DNA from: Prevotella sp. UBA5387
GTDB taxonomy: Bacteria; Bacteroidota; Bacteroidia; Bacteroidales; Bacteroidaceae
Assembly (NCBI GenBank): GCA_002407775.1
Contig: DHOP01000102.1
Location: 1 to 32,881 of the forward strand
Direction of reading: 5' to 3'
Length of the DNA stretch: 32,881 bases
In this document: in pieces, positions 16,637-24,957 of the stretch
Numbering within the stretch: position 1 is the stretch's first letter
How the letters are laid out: each line of letters opens with the position of its first letter
Program-made: the position numbers and the translations under genes
The notes under the pieces: model-generated
What the model was told of the DNA's origin: nothing
What the model saw: the letters and a program-made list of their open reading frames with translations, nothing else
Databases searched by the model: none

Positions 16637-17095
16637 TTACTCGCCTAAGATTTGAGCAGCGTGCTCTTTGACCTTAATCTGCTTAGGAGAATATATTTGT
16701 TGAACTACACCTTCTTCATCAGTTATGAAAGTTGTACGGAAAGTACCCATGTAAGTTCGACCATAGTTTGTTTTCTCTCCGTAGACGCCGAGAGCTTTGA
16801 CAAGGTTAAGATCGGTATCTGCAATCAACGGGAATGGAAGTTGAAATTTCTCAATGAAGTTCTTGTGTGATTTAGCATCTTGAATGCTCACTCCTACGAC
16901 TGCGTATCCCAAAGAAAGAAAACGTTCATAGTTGTCACGTAAGTTACAAGCTTCACTTGTACATCCAGGGGTAGAGTCCTTAGGATATACGTAGAGCACG
17001 AGTTTTCTTCCTTTGAAGTCGCTTAACTTGATTTCAATGCCGTCCTGGTCTTTTCCGAGAATTTCTGGGAGTCTTTGTCCTATTTCCATAATCAT
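16637..17095 (-). CDS. bcp: Thioredoxin-dependent thiol peroxidase (Bcp/PrxQ)
   Basis: 152-residue peroxiredoxin that reduces hydrogen peroxide and organic hydroperoxides in the cytoplasm. The PrxQ signature STPGCTSEAC carries the peroxidatic Cys45 and the resolving Cys50, and YPKD and SIQDAKSHKNF are also typical. Length is normal. Translation may start at 17095 or at the nearby ATG 17089 (MEIGQRLPE). Single gene with its own well-formed promoter. Confidence 0.93.
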   Translation of the reverse strand: MIMEIGQRLPEILGKDQDGIEIKLSDFKGRKLVLYVYPKDSTPGCTSEACNLRDNYERFLSLGYAVVGVSIQDAKSHKNFIEKFQLPFPLIADTDLNLVKALGVYGEKTNYGRTYMGTFRTTFITDEEGVVQQIYSPKQIKVKEHAAQILGE

Positions 17096-17115
17096 TGCAT
17101 TATTGATTTATTCCA

Positions 17116-17147
17116 CAAATATAACCGAAACCAAAAACTATTCCAAA
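17116..17147 (-). promoter_or_regulatory. Promoter of bcp
   Basis: On the minus strand TTTG (17144-17147), a 20-nt spacer, and TATATTTG (17116-17123). The expected start is about 17108, a very short leader to 17095. Confidence 0.65.
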
Positions 17148-17247
17148 TAATATTTGAAAAAAATATTCTTATATTGTGATTTTTTTGGTTCTAGAACAAT
17201 TGATTAATTTTTCATCACTAAAATCTGTTTAATTACATAAAAGTCAG

Positions 17248-17256
17248 TATCTTTGC
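17248..17256 (+). promoter_or_regulatory. -7 box for the rfbB-manC-manA operon
   Basis: TATCTTTGC, an exact TAnnTTTGC, 26 nt before the rfbB start codon. The upstream -33 position holds only TGTTT, a weak match. Confidence 0.6.
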
Positions 17257-17282
17257 AATACTTAATTTAATTTCTAAGAATT

Positions 17283-18422
17283 ATGGAATACAAGCATGTT
17301 CTCTTGATTACGGGTGGTGCTGGCTTCATCGGATGCACAGTTGTACGTCACTTTGTCAACAAATATCCAGATTATCACATTATCAATCTCGACAAGCTTA
17401 CATATGCAGGCAACCTTGCTAACTTAAAAGATATCGAGGATAATGCTAACTATACTTTTGTGAAAGCTGACATCTGTGATTTCCCTAAGATGAGAGAGGT
17501 TTTGGCTCAGTATCACGTTGATTGGATCATTAATTTAGCAGGAGAGACACATGTTGACCGTAGTATCAAGGAACCATTTGTTTTCGCCCAGACAAATGTT
17601 ATGGGTACTCTGAGTCTCCTACAAGCAGCCAAGTTTTATTGGGAAGAGTTACCTGAGGGTTATGAGGGCAAACGCTTTTATCATATTTCCACTGATGAGG
17701 TATATGGTGCATTGAATCTCAGTCATCCAGAGGGCATACCATCACCTTTTACGACTAGGGCTTCAGCAGAACAGCACAAGGCATATGGTACGGAATTCTT
17801 CACCGAGGATCGAAAATACCAGCCACATAGCCCATATTCAGCATCAAAGGCTAGCTCTGATCACTTTGTACGCTCCTTCCATGACACCTATGGTATGCCT
17901 ACAATAGTGACTAACTGTTCTAACAATTATGGGCCATATCAGTTCCCTGAGAAATTGATTCCACTATTTGTCAACAACATTCGCCATCGTAAACCACTGC
18001 CTGTCTATGGTGATGGACAACAGGTTCGTGACTGGCTTTATGTGGAGGATCACGCTCGCGCCATTGACTTGATTATCCATGAAGGCAAGATTGCTGATAC
18101 ATATAACATTGGTGGTTTCAATGAATGGAAAAACATTGACATTGTTAAATTAGTAATAAAGACGGTTGATCGTCTACTTGGGCGTCCCGAAGGTGTTGAT
18201 GATGACTTGATTACTCATGTAACAGACCGTCTAGGACATGATGTCCGTTATGCGATTGATAGTCGTAAACTCCAACGTGAACTTGGTTGGGAACCCAGCT
18301 TACAGTTTGAAGAAGGTATTGAGAAGACCGTGAAGTGGTATCTTGACAATCAAGATTGGATGGACAATGTTACAAGCGGTGATTACATGAAGTACTACGA
18401 TGACATGTATAAAAACCGTTGA
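17283..18422 (+). CDS. rfbB: dTDP-glucose 4,6-dehydratase
   Basis: 379-residue extended SDR enzyme that makes dTDP-4-keto-6-deoxy-D-glucose for rhamnose and other deoxy-sugars. Visible: NAD-binding ITGGAGFIG, LDKLTYAGNLANL, AGETHVDRSI, the T137-D138-E139 catalytic triplet in STDEVYG, Y185-xxx-K189 in YSASKAS, and the family-specific NNYGPYQFPEKLIPL. Slightly longer than the usual 350-360 residues because of an insertion around residues 110-175. The other rhamnose genes rfbA, rfbC and rfbD are not in the window. First gene of an operon with manC and manA. Confidence 0.95.
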   Translation: MEYKHVLLITGGAGFIGCTVVRHFVNKYPDYHIINLDKLTYAGNLANLKDIEDNANYTFVKADICDFPKMREVLAQYHVDWIINLAGETHVDRSIKEPFVFAQTNVMGTLSLLQAAKFYWEELPEGYEGKRFYHISTDEVYGALNLSHPEGIPSPFTTRASAEQHKAYGTEFFTEDRKYQPHSPYSASKASSDHFVRSFHDTYGMPTIVTNCSNNYGPYQFPEKLIPLFVNNIRHRKPLPVYGDGQQVRDWLYVEDHARAIDLIIHEGKIADTYNIGGFNEWKNIDIVKLVIKTVDRLLGRPEGVDDDLITHVTDRLGHDVRYAIDSRKLQRELGWEPSLQFEEGIEKTVKWYLDNQDWMDNVTSGDYMKYYDDMYKNR

Positions 18423-18435
18423 AAATCTGAAATCA

Positions 18436-19488
18436 ATGGAAAATAATAATCATGTGATCATAATGGCTGGTGGTATTGGCAGTCGTTTTTGGCCAATGAG
18501 CACTCCCGAGTATCCAAAACAGTTTATAGATGTCATGGGTATCGGTCGTTCGCTTATTCAACTTGCGGTTGACCGTTTAACGGAAGTTGCTCCAATAAGT
18601 AATTTTTGGGTAGTAACAGGCGAACGCTATGTTGATATTGTACAGCAACAATTGCCGGAAATCCCCTCACAAAACATCTTGGCAGAACCTGAACCTCGTA
18701 ATACAGCTCCATGTATTTCTTATGCATGCTGGAAAATTAAAAAACATTTTCCAAATGCCAACATTGTTGTGACTCCTTCAGATGCTTTGGTGGTGAATAC
18801 CATAGAGTACCAACGCGTCATAAAAGAAGCTTTGGCTTTTACAGAAGATAGTGATAATATAGTTACGATAGGCATCAAACCATCTCGCCCGGAGACTGGC
18901 TACGGCTATATTGCTTCAGGCAAACAGTTGGCTGATAGCCAGATTTGCAAGGTGGAGTCATTTAAGGAGAAACCTGACCTAGATACAGCCAACCAATATT
19001 TGGCAGCAGGAAACTACCTGTGGAATGCTGGTATTTTTGTCTGGAACGTTAACACTATCACCAATTCTATTAGTAAATTCACGCCTGATTTAGCTGAAAA
19101 GATGAATAGAATGAGTGCTGACTTCTATACAGAACGTGAGCAAGACACGTTAGGTTGCGTTTTCCCCACCTGTGAAAAGATAAGCATAGATTACGCAGTC
19201 ATGGAGAAATCTGCCAATATTTATACGCTTCCTGCCGAATTTGGATGGAGTGATTTAGGTAGCTGGGGCTCACTTCACAGCTTGCTTCAGACAGACGAGA
19301 CTGGAAATGCTACAGTTGGTGAAGACATCAAACTACATGATAGCCATAATTGCATTGTTCATGCACAAGACGCAAAGCAAGTAGTCGTCCAAGGATTGGA
19401 CGGCTACATCGTGTCATTACGCGATGGTAGATTGTTGGTTTGTGCGTTAGACCATGAGCAGATGATTAAGGAATATTCGCAAAAATAA
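18436..19488 (+). CDS. manC: Mannose-1-phosphate guanylyltransferase
   Basis: 350 residues from MENNNHVIIMAGGIGSR; the frame is open to 18400, but that part overlaps rfbB and lies outside the conserved fold. Makes GDP-mannose from mannose-1-phosphate and GTP. The nucleotidyl-transferase signature GGIGSRFWPMS...YPKQF is complete, with VTPSDALV, GYGYIASG, FKEKPD, NAGIFVW and FGWSDLGSW further on. It is the one-domain form without a fused isomerase, which fits a separate manA 12 nt downstream. Lies 13 nt after rfbB, so co-transcribed. Confidence 0.94.
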   Translation: MENNNHVIIMAGGIGSRFWPMSTPEYPKQFIDVMGIGRSLIQLAVDRLTEVAPISNFWVVTGERYVDIVQQQLPEIPSQNILAEPEPRNTAPCISYACWKIKKHFPNANIVVTPSDALVVNTIEYQRVIKEALAFTEDSDNIVTIGIKPSRPETGYGYIASGKQLADSQICKVESFKEKPDLDTANQYLAAGNYLWNAGIFVWNVNTITNSISKFTPDLAEKMNRMSADFYTEREQDTLGCVFPTCEKISIDYAVMEKSANIYTLPAEFGWSDLGSWGSLHSLLQTDETGNATVGEDIKLHDSHNCIVHAQDAKQVVVQGLDGYIVSLRDGRLLVCALDHEQMIKEYSQK

Positions 19489-19500
19489 GACTTAGTTTTC

Positions 19501-20538
19501 ATGAAATATTATCCATTGGTGTTTGAACCCAACCTGCATTCTGTAGTGTGGGGTGGGGATAGCCTCACTAAGTGGAAAGGGTTGCCAGCCATTGATGTAC
19601 CTGTTGGTGAATCCTGGGAAGTAAGCACATTACCATCGAGCATCAGTATTATAGCTAATGGTGAATTCCAAGGATGCAATTTGGTATCGGTTATAACAGA
19701 AAATGCCGAAGATATTCTTGGAAAGCATGTGGCAATGAAATATGAAAACGAACTGCCACTTTTGGTAAAGTTTATTGATGCACGCCGTGATCTTTCTATA
19801 CAGGTCCATCCCAATGACGAGTTGGCTCACCAATTGCATAAGAAGCGCGGCAAGACAGAGATGTGGTATATCGTTGATGCAAAGCCTGGAGCTTTTCTTT
19901 ATTCAGGTTTTAGCAGATCATTAGCATCATCAGACTCTGATGGTGAAGATGTATGTCGTGAGGATGCATTGGAAGCATATAGGCAGAAAGTCGCTGACGG
20001 CACAATAATCGAATATCTTGCTAAGCATGAAGTAAAGGCTGGAGATGTGTTTTTTCTGCCCGCAGGAAGAGTGCACGCAATTTGTGGAGGTATACTTTTG
20101 GCTGAGGTGCAGCAAAGTAGTGATATAACTTACCGTATATTTGATTACAATCGTCTTGGTATTGACGGCAAGCCTCGCGAACTACATACAGAGTTAGCTG
20201 CTCAGGCTTTGGATTTTCATGTGTATGATGATTATCGTACTCACTATAATCTACAGCCTAATGGGGTAACAAATCTTATTGATAGTTCATGTTTTACGGT
20301 AAATCTAGCAGATGTCAATGGCTCATTGAGACGATCTTTGAAATCTCTTGATAGTTTTGTAATTGCAATGTCTATACATGGCGACTGTCGAATTAAACTC
20401 CAAGAAGGTAATGAGGAAATACTGCTTCATGAGGGAAACAGTGCTTTAATTCCGGCGTCTGTGGCCGATTATGACTTGATTTCAGCCAATAAAGAGGGTA
20501 GCAGCCTTATTCTAGAAACATATATTGGTAAAAAATAA
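19501..20538 (+). CDS. manA: Mannose-6-phosphate isomerase, class I
   Basis: 345-residue zinc enzyme interconverting fructose-6-phosphate and mannose-6-phosphate. Cupin-type metal site: SIQVHPNDELA (Gln and His), KTEMWYIV (Glu), and a C-terminal His. The VFFLPAGRVHAI strand and DITYRIFDYNR are class I signatures. Third gene of the rfbB-manC-manA operon. With ManC it would feed GDP-mannose to Gmd and Fcl, but phosphomannomutase must be encoded elsewhere. Confidence 0.93.
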   Translation: MKYYPLVFEPNLHSVVWGGDSLTKWKGLPAIDVPVGESWEVSTLPSSISIIANGEFQGCNLVSVITENAEDILGKHVAMKYENELPLLVKFIDARRDLSIQVHPNDELAHQLHKKRGKTEMWYIVDAKPGAFLYSGFSRSLASSDSDGEDVCREDALEAYRQKVADGTIIEYLAKHEVKAGDVFFLPAGRVHAICGGILLAEVQQSSDITYRIFDYNRLGIDGKPRELHTELAAQALDFHVYDDYRTHYNLQPNGVTNLIDSSCFTVNLADVNGSLRRSLKSLDSFVIAMSIHGDCRIKLQEGNEEILLHEGNSALIPASVADYDLISANKEGSSLILETYIGKK

Positions 20539-20598
20539 GGTTGTAAGTATGTTTTGGTTCAGCTAAATTCGTAAGCATTCAAAGCGAAACACCTATCA

Positions 20599-21237
20599 TT
20601 AATCGCTGATATGCTTAAGCAAGTCAAGTAAACTTTTGGGGTCTGTCCATGAAAATGTGGGTAGAGAAGTGACTACCTTGAAATCATAGCGTTTGTTTTT
20701 GGGAATACGACGATAAATTTCACGTTCCTGCACTGGTATTATCTTATCATTATATTTGTAAAAGTATATGTTGATAAGCGGATAATCAAAGTCCTCCATA
20801 TCAACATCGAGGGTTGCCGTATTAAGTAGACTATTGGTTAATTCTATGTTAGTCATACTTCTGCTATTAATGATATTGTTGCGTAAAGCAGACAGATCAA
20901 TTTTTGTAACACAAAATAGCGCATTATTGCCTACAGTATCAACACGCCAAGCTAGCATAGTATCAATGCGTTCATAGTGACGGTCATCAAAATCAACTGA
21001 TTTTACATTTGAAAGTTTCGCCTCCATATTTTTCCCACTGATATTATGATAAACAAGTGTGCTTCTTTTCATAAATATGTTGGCTAATGGAACAGTTACC
21101 ACTTGATTATTTAACAAGGTGACTGCAGCAGGCTTAAATTCCTTATACGTCATGATGCGACGAGAGTTTTTATCGATCTGTGCTGTGGTTGTCATGGCAC
21201 AAACAAAAAGTAGTAATAAGATAATTATCTTTCTCAT
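20599..21237 (-). CDS. Secreted protein of unknown function
   Basis: 212 residues with a clear signal peptide (MRKIIILLLLFVCAMTTTAQ). I do not recognise the mature domain. It is rich in beta-type segments (AAVTLLNNQVVTVPLANIF, NVKSVDFDD), and the C-terminal part contains IYFYKYNDKIIPVQERE. No membrane anchor, lipobox or sorting tail is seen. It is the last of three closely spaced minus-strand genes for exported proteins, 28 nt after the nuclease gene, and probably works with them. Convergent with manA. Confidence 0.7.
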   Translation of the reverse strand: MRKIIILLLLFVCAMTTTAQIDKNSRRIMTYKEFKPAAVTLLNNQVVTVPLANIFMKRSTLVYHNISGKNMEAKLSNVKSVDFDDRHYERIDTMLAWRVDTVGNNALFCVTKIDLSALRNNIINSRSMTNIELTNSLLNTATLDVDMEDFDYPLINIYFYKYNDKIIPVQEREIYRRIPKNKRYDFKVVTSLPTFSWTDPKSLLDLLKHISD

Positions 21238-21265
21238 TTATCCATGTTTTAGATTTATTAAAGTT

Positions 21266-22306
21266 TTATCTCCAAAAGTTCAGATCAATAACCTTTTCAA
21301 CCTCACACTCTCTGCCGTCAGGGAGGTTACAGAAAAAATCGATACCTGTTCGTTTTTCCAACTCGTCTATAGTGATGTATTCTGCTGTGCTTCCTCCATA
21401 ATGGGGAGACCAGATTCCGGCAGCTTTGTAGGTGTTGGCAGTTTTATCATAGTATAGCAAAGCCATATAGAAATACTGCGGAACAATAAGTCCAGTAGAG
21501 GTATATGTTTGTATATTAGCATCATCAATAGTGGCTGCTTTGACCACATAAAGTGTATCATTACTGTTTTGGGGTGCCCATGTATCTCTGACCTTTACTT
21601 CTAGCGTGTTCCAAACGCCACCATTATGGTCTTGTATTTGCGGCATCATATTGCTCAGATAAAATGTTTGACTATTCTGTTCTATTGAGCAAAGTCTATC
21701 GCCAGATGGGCAAAGATGGCCCCGGCTATAGCCTGTATTCTTATAATCCAATAAAGTGGTCCGATACTGCGAAGGGATATTAGGGTCCTCTTGAAAGTTA
21801 TCTGTACGTGATACTGTTTTCTCCATGTTTCCAGCAAACAATTCGTAGCAGGTCCATCTATTTGCCTTCTTTATACCATCCCATTCCAAAGAGTATGTGA
21901 TGCCATAGGTAGAAGTGGAATGAGTAACTTCGAAGGTAATATCACTACCTTGGTAAAACCGTGGAAACTCTAATCTCCAGCCTTCCGAGTTCTTAAGAAG
22001 ATCAGAGGTGTTATTGCGGTTTACGTTGAGTGTATCATTGTTGGCAGGTATATCTGGATCAAAAAAATCGATTCTAAGAATTTGGGATTGAAGAAAGTCT
22101 ATCGAATTACCACCATTTTGATAAATTTTTACGGCAAGTGTGTCACCCTCTGGCGTAAGGATAAAGCGCACGCTGTCTTGTAATGTTGTGTCAAAGGAAT
22201 AGGCTACATCAGTGACAAGTCTTATAGTCTTCACTTTGTCAGAAGATTGTGCCAAGACATTTGTGAAAATGAATATAGTGAACAATATGTATGTAAATCT
22301 TTTCAT
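21266..22306 (-). CDS. Secreted DNA/RNA non-specific endonuclease (His-Me finger)
   Basis: 346 residues with a signal peptide ending NVLAQ. Residues about 25-95 form a small beta-rich N-terminal domain. The C-terminal nuclease domain has the catalytic motif as SRGH (194-197, catalytic H197, where DRGH is usual), then SNMMPQ, and N228 and E236 in HNGGVWNTLE, with the same 8-residue spacing as the metal-binding Asn119 and Glu127 of Serratia nuclease. It would cut DNA and RNA outside the cell or in the periplasm. In an operon with the OB-fold-like protein upstream (31 nt) and the unknown secreted protein downstream. Confidence 0.9.
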   Translation of the reverse strand: MKRFTYILFTIFIFTNVLAQSSDKVKTIRLVTDVAYSFDTTLQDSVRFILTPEGDTLAVKIYQNGGNSIDFLQSQILRIDFFDPDIPANNDTLNVNRNNTSDLLKNSEGWRLEFPRFYQGSDITFEVTHSTSTYGITYSLEWDGIKKANRWTCYELFAGNMEKTVSRTDNFQEDPNIPSQYRTTLLDYKNTGYSRGHLCPSGDRLCSIEQNSQTFYLSNMMPQIQDHNGGVWNTLEVKVRDTWAPQNSNDTLYVVKAATIDDANIQTYTSTGLIVPQYFYMALLYYDKTANTYKAAGIWSPHYGGSTAEYITIDELEKRTGIDFFCNLPDGRECEVEKVIDLNFWR

Positions 22307-22337
22307 GATGTTATCTTTTTCTATTCTGAGGTCACAG

Positions 22338-23594
22338 TTACTTCACAATCTTTTTACGATTCACTATATATATCCCTTTTTGCATATTTGCAGGATCGAT
22401 TCTTCGTCCTATAAGGTCATACACAATGGCTGGCGAAGGTACAATCAGGTTAGAGCTGTTGTTGATTCCTGAAGTAAGACTAATAGGAAGAAACTCTTGG
22501 TTGAAATTGACATTTGGATTTTGTGTTCTTGTTGTGGCATTGTTATAGATTGGACTCAAACGATCTCCGCTGGTTAACGTGGAATTAACAATACCTGAGA
22601 TGTTATATATTTTGCCAATTTCCGGTGTAGTATATTGAGTCGTGTTAAATGAATTTACAACTGTCACAAAACCAGTGGCATCGAGTCCTGTCTGAGTGTC
22701 TTGCATGGTTAGGTTGTTGATGGTAACCCAATCTGCATAATGTTGCGGAAATTCAGATGTGGAAATAACTTTGGGCAGCACATTATCTTCAGTTACGGGA
22801 GAAGCTATGGCTAACATAGAGGTATTTGTTCGTGTACTTGCTTGCATCACCGGCATGTTGCCTACCATACCTTTAACCCCAGTGATGTAACCAACAAGAT
22901 GCTGGTTGTATGCCATAGCAGGGTTTGTATCGAAACCATAAAGGCATAGGGCCCCTGAATTATCTCGAATGTAGGCATTCTTACCATAGACGTAGGTTAC
23001 CCTAGCCTTTGCTTCATCGCTCCAATACAACAGTGCCTCTGTGCCATTGGATAGGGAACTAAACTCTGCGATGCCGTTCACTTTTGTGATACTCGGCGTA
23101 ATGATTATTTCTCCTCCATCAGTACTAGATGTAATTTTGATAGCTTTAATATATATAGCTTTACCAGTAGTAATATTATACTTTAACTCTATTTTACCCG
23201 TTGCTGAGCCGGTAAACGTGTGTGACGTTGAGGTGGTTGTGAGCTGATAAGAGTCACCAAAACCAGTGTTACCAACATTTATCGTTAGATTAGCTCCGAT
23301 ACTACTTGCGCCGCTTGTCTCGATTGTAACCTCTGATATGGTCCCAATAATGTCAGATGTGGCAAACGTTAAAGTAGAGGCTGGATTTTTTTCGCTTCCA
23401 ATTTGTTGTCCTTTTGTCAAGTCGTAGCCAAAGTATCCAGCATCAGTGGACAATGTCCAGTTAGCGTTTCCTAGTTTTTGGACGTCGGATGCACTATAAA
23501 TTTTTTGTGTAAATTCATAGGAATATTGAGCAGCTACATTACCAGAAAAGAGGGCAATGCACAAGACAAAACAGATGCGTAGATGCGTTATCAT
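22338..23594 (-). CDS. Secreted multidomain protein with OB-like domain and sorting-tail-like C-terminus
   Basis: 418 residues with a signal peptide (ending GNVAAQ). Residues about 25-155 are a beta-sandwich-like segment with YSYEFTQKIYS and TISEVTIETSGAS. Residues about 170-345 look like the OB-fold-type domain seen in Bacteroidota nuclease-associated proteins (GTEALLYWSD, AYIRDNSGALCLYGF). The C-terminus IVYDLIGRRIDP...KGIYIVNRKKIVK resembles the type IX secretion (Por) sorting domain, so it is probably carried to the surface. Function unknown; a nucleic-acid or glycan binding role beside the nuclease is inferred. First gene of the three-gene operon. Confidence 0.75.
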   Translation of the reverse strand: MITHLRICFVLCIALFSGNVAAQYSYEFTQKIYSASDVQKLGNANWTLSTDAGYFGYDLTKGQQIGSEKNPASTLTFATSDIIGTISEVTIETSGASSIGANLTINVGNTGFGDSYQLTTTSTSHTFTGSATGKIELKYNITTGKAIYIKAIKITSSTDGGEIIITPSITKVNGIAEFSSLSNGTEALLYWSDEAKARVTYVYGKNAYIRDNSGALCLYGFDTNPAMAYNQHLVGYITGVKGMVGNMPVMQASTRTNTSMLAIASPVTEDNVLPKVISTSEFPQHYADWVTINNLTMQDTQTGLDATGFVTVVNSFNTTQYTTPEIGKIYNISGIVNSTLTSGDRLSPIYNNATTRTQNPNVNFNQEFLPISLTSGINNSSNLIVPSPAIVYDLIGRRIDPANMQKGIYIVNRKKIVK

Positions 23595-23646
23595 TCGTGT
23601 TCCCGTTTAATTATTATCTTAAATGATCATACTTGTTATCAGTATA

Positions 23647-23679
23647 CAAATTTAATACTTTTATTCAGTAATATACAAT
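23647..23679 (-). promoter_or_regulatory. Probable promoter of the secreted nuclease operon
   Basis: On the minus strand ATTG (23676-23679), a 21-nt spacer, then TAAATTTG (23647-23654). About 53 nt before the start codon at 23594. The -33 element is imperfect. Confidence 0.45.
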
Positions 23680-23888
23680 TGTCGTTATTAAATTTTAATT
23701 TCAATGTTATTAATTTGCATTTGAAATAGAAGCTGATATGAAGACAATTAATGATTTGACTACAAAGGATGTTACTATCATTTAGAAGATAATTTTTATT
23801 TTTCCCTTTGTATATTATCATACAAATAATTGGATACTTTGATAATAAAATAAATTTGCAATTTCTTGGTAAAAAAACATTAAATAAG

Positions 23889-23920
23889 TTGGTAATATAA
23901 TTTAACTTTGTTATCTTTGC
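23889..23920 (+). promoter_or_regulatory. Promoter of the AraC-type regulator
   Basis: TTGG at 23889, a 20-nt spacer, then TATCTTTGC at 23912-23920, 35 nt before the ATG. A second TAnnTTTG box (TAACTTTG, 23903-23910) overlaps it. Confidence 0.65.
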
Positions 23921-23955
23921 AATAGGTAACAAGTATTGGTTCAAAATTTTCAGCT

Positions 23956-24444
23956 ATGGCAAAGTATAACATCACCAGGATAAAGGAAAAAGAAGCTTCT
24001 TACAGAACATTAGTAAGCCCTCAGATGATGGATGAGCTAGAGTCTCGAATTAATGATATAATCATTATCCAAAAGAAGTATAGGGATAAGAATTACTCAG
24101 CAAAAAAACTTGCAGAGGATTTAGGCACAAACACGCGATATATTTCGGCTGTCGTAAATGTGAGGTTTCACATGAATTATACATCGCTTGTTAATTCGCA
24201 CAGAATACGTGAAGCGATGACTCTTTTGGTTGACAAGCGCTATCAAAATCTCACAATGGAGGAAATATCCGATATGGTGGGATTTTCTAATAGACAGTCG
24301 TTTTATGCTTCGTTTTATAGGATTAATGGCGTTACCCCTCGCGATTACAAGTTGCAGCAGTTAGAAATGCATCCAGTTTTACAGGAGCAACCAAAGAAAC
24401 GTGGTCGTAAACCAGGCACAAAAAACAAAGCAAAAGTAGAATAA
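23956..24444 (+). CDS. Small AraC-family DNA-binding protein with AT-hook-like tail
   Basis: 162 residues. Two helix-turn-helix units of the AraC/XylS DNA-binding domain lie at about 47-68 (SAKKLAEDLGTNTRYISAVV) and 99-121 (LTMEEISDMVGFSNRQSFYA), joined by the usual linker helix, followed by GVTPRDYK. There is no ligand-binding or receiver domain; the first 45 residues are short and charged. The C-terminus KKRGRKPGTKNK is an AT-hook-like basic patch centred on RGRKP. It is divergent from the nuclease operon and ends in its own hairpin terminator. Its targets are unknown; the shared AT-rich intergenic region is a natural candidate. Confidence 0.85.
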   Translation: MAKYNITRIKEKEASYRTLVSPQMMDELESRINDIIIIQKKYRDKNYSAKKLAEDLGTNTRYISAVVNVRFHMNYTSLVNSHRIREAMTLLVDKRYQNLTMEEISDMVGFSNRQSFYASFYRINGVTPRDYKLQQLEMHPVLQEQPKKRGRKPGTKNKAKVE

Positions 24445-24486
24445 GATAAGACATTTGTTAATTCAATACACAAAAAGATAACAAAC

Positions 24487-24523
24487 AAGGGAAGGAGTTG
24501 CATAATGTAGCTCCTTTCCTTTT
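24487..24523 (+). terminator. Terminator after the AraC-type gene
   Basis: A 15-bp stem allowing G-U pairs (24487-24501 with 24507-24521), loop ATAAT, ending in TTTT at 24520-24523. On the minus strand it also reads as a hairpin followed by CCTTGTTTG, so it may work both ways. Its core is similar to the tRNA terminator at 24650-24678. Confidence 0.75.
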
Positions 24524-24524
24524 G

Positions 24525-24567
24525 GTAGTGGGTAAGTGAATCGAATCTTATGCCAAGAAAGGGAAAC
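24525..24567 (-). pseudogene. tRNA-Glu 3'-half remnant
   Basis: This stretch aligns with the 3' half of the intact tRNA-Glu at 24703-24774, in the same orientation, over about 42 nt with roughly seven differences and one gap. It keeps the T-loop (GAATCGAA on the plus strand) and TTATGCCAAGAA, and loses the 5' half. It cannot form a functional tRNA. Confidence 0.75.
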
Positions 24568-24649
24568 GCAAGTGGGAGAATTTTTAAAAAAAAGGGGAAA
24601 TGGAAACTATTTTCACTTTTTGCTCATCTGACCATTTTAACATAAGTAC

Positions 24650-24678
24650 AAAAAAAAGAGTTGCCATGTAGCATCTCT
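24650..24678 (-). terminator. Terminator of the tRNA-Ser/tRNA-Glu transcript
   Basis: On the minus strand AGAGATGC (24671-24678) pairs with GCAACTCT (24657-24664) with one mismatch, and is followed by a run of eight T. It lies about 25 nt beyond the tRNA-Glu 3' end. Confidence 0.7.
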
Positions 24679-24702
24679 CTAATTTTCATGATTTAAATTG
24701 TG

Positions 24703-24774
24703 TAGTCGGTAAGGGAATCGAACCCTTATGCCAAGAATGAGAATCTTGTATCCTAACCGTTAGATGAACCGACC
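24703..24774 (-). tRNA. tRNA-Glu (anticodon CUC)
   Basis: 72-nt cloverleaf. Acceptor GGTCGGT pairs with ACCGACT (G1-U72 wobble). The anticodon stem CAAGA/TCTTG closes loop TTCTCAT, giving anticodon CUC. T-arm AAGGG/CCCTT encloses TTCGATT. CCA is not encoded. CUC reads GAG codons; the more common UUC isoacceptor is presumably elsewhere. It lies 18 nt after tRNA-Ser in one transcript. Confidence 0.93.
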
Positions 24775-24792
24775 GGTTTGAGGCAATCCTTG

Positions 24793-24879
24793 CGGAAGCT
24801 GGGGGATTCGAACCCCCGGTACGCTAACGCGCACGGCAGTTTAGCAAACTGCTGGTTTCAGCCACTCACCCAAACTTCC
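24793..24879 (-). tRNA. tRNA-Ser (anticodon GCU)
   Basis: 87-nt class II tRNA with a long variable arm. Acceptor GGAAGTT pairs with AGCTTCC, discriminator G. Anticodon stem GCAGT/ACTGC closes loop TTGCTAA, giving GCU, which reads AGC and AGU. T-arm CGGGGG TTCGAAT CCCCC region is intact. CCA is not encoded. First gene of the tRNA pair. Confidence 0.95.
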
Positions 24880-24924
24880 TTTCCGTAGGTTTTGAACCTC
24901 ACCACATCCTTTTCAAATGCGAAT

Positions 24925-24957
24925 GCAAAGGTAATGATTAAATTTCCTTTCACCAAA
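24925..24957 (-). promoter_or_regulatory. Promoter of the tRNA pair
   Basis: On the minus strand TTTG (24954-24957), a 20-nt spacer, and TACCTTTGC (24925-24933): an exact Bacteroidota consensus, with a leader of about 40 nt to the tRNA-Ser 5' end. Confidence 0.75.

Larger units (their letters stand above)
23595..23955. other. Divergent AT-rich regulatory region
   Basis: 361 bp of very AT-rich DNA between the exported-nuclease operon (minus) and the AraC-type regulator (plus). It holds one promoter for each direction. A 101-codon frame on the minus strand here has low-complexity content and is not supported as a gene. Confidence 0.6.

Noticed and set aside
23639..23944. 101-codon frame on the minus strand between the nuclease operon and the AraC-type gene
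   Set aside because: Very AT-rich, low-complexity composition (many Asn, Lys, Ile, Leu), no recognisable domain, and it covers both divergent promoters.
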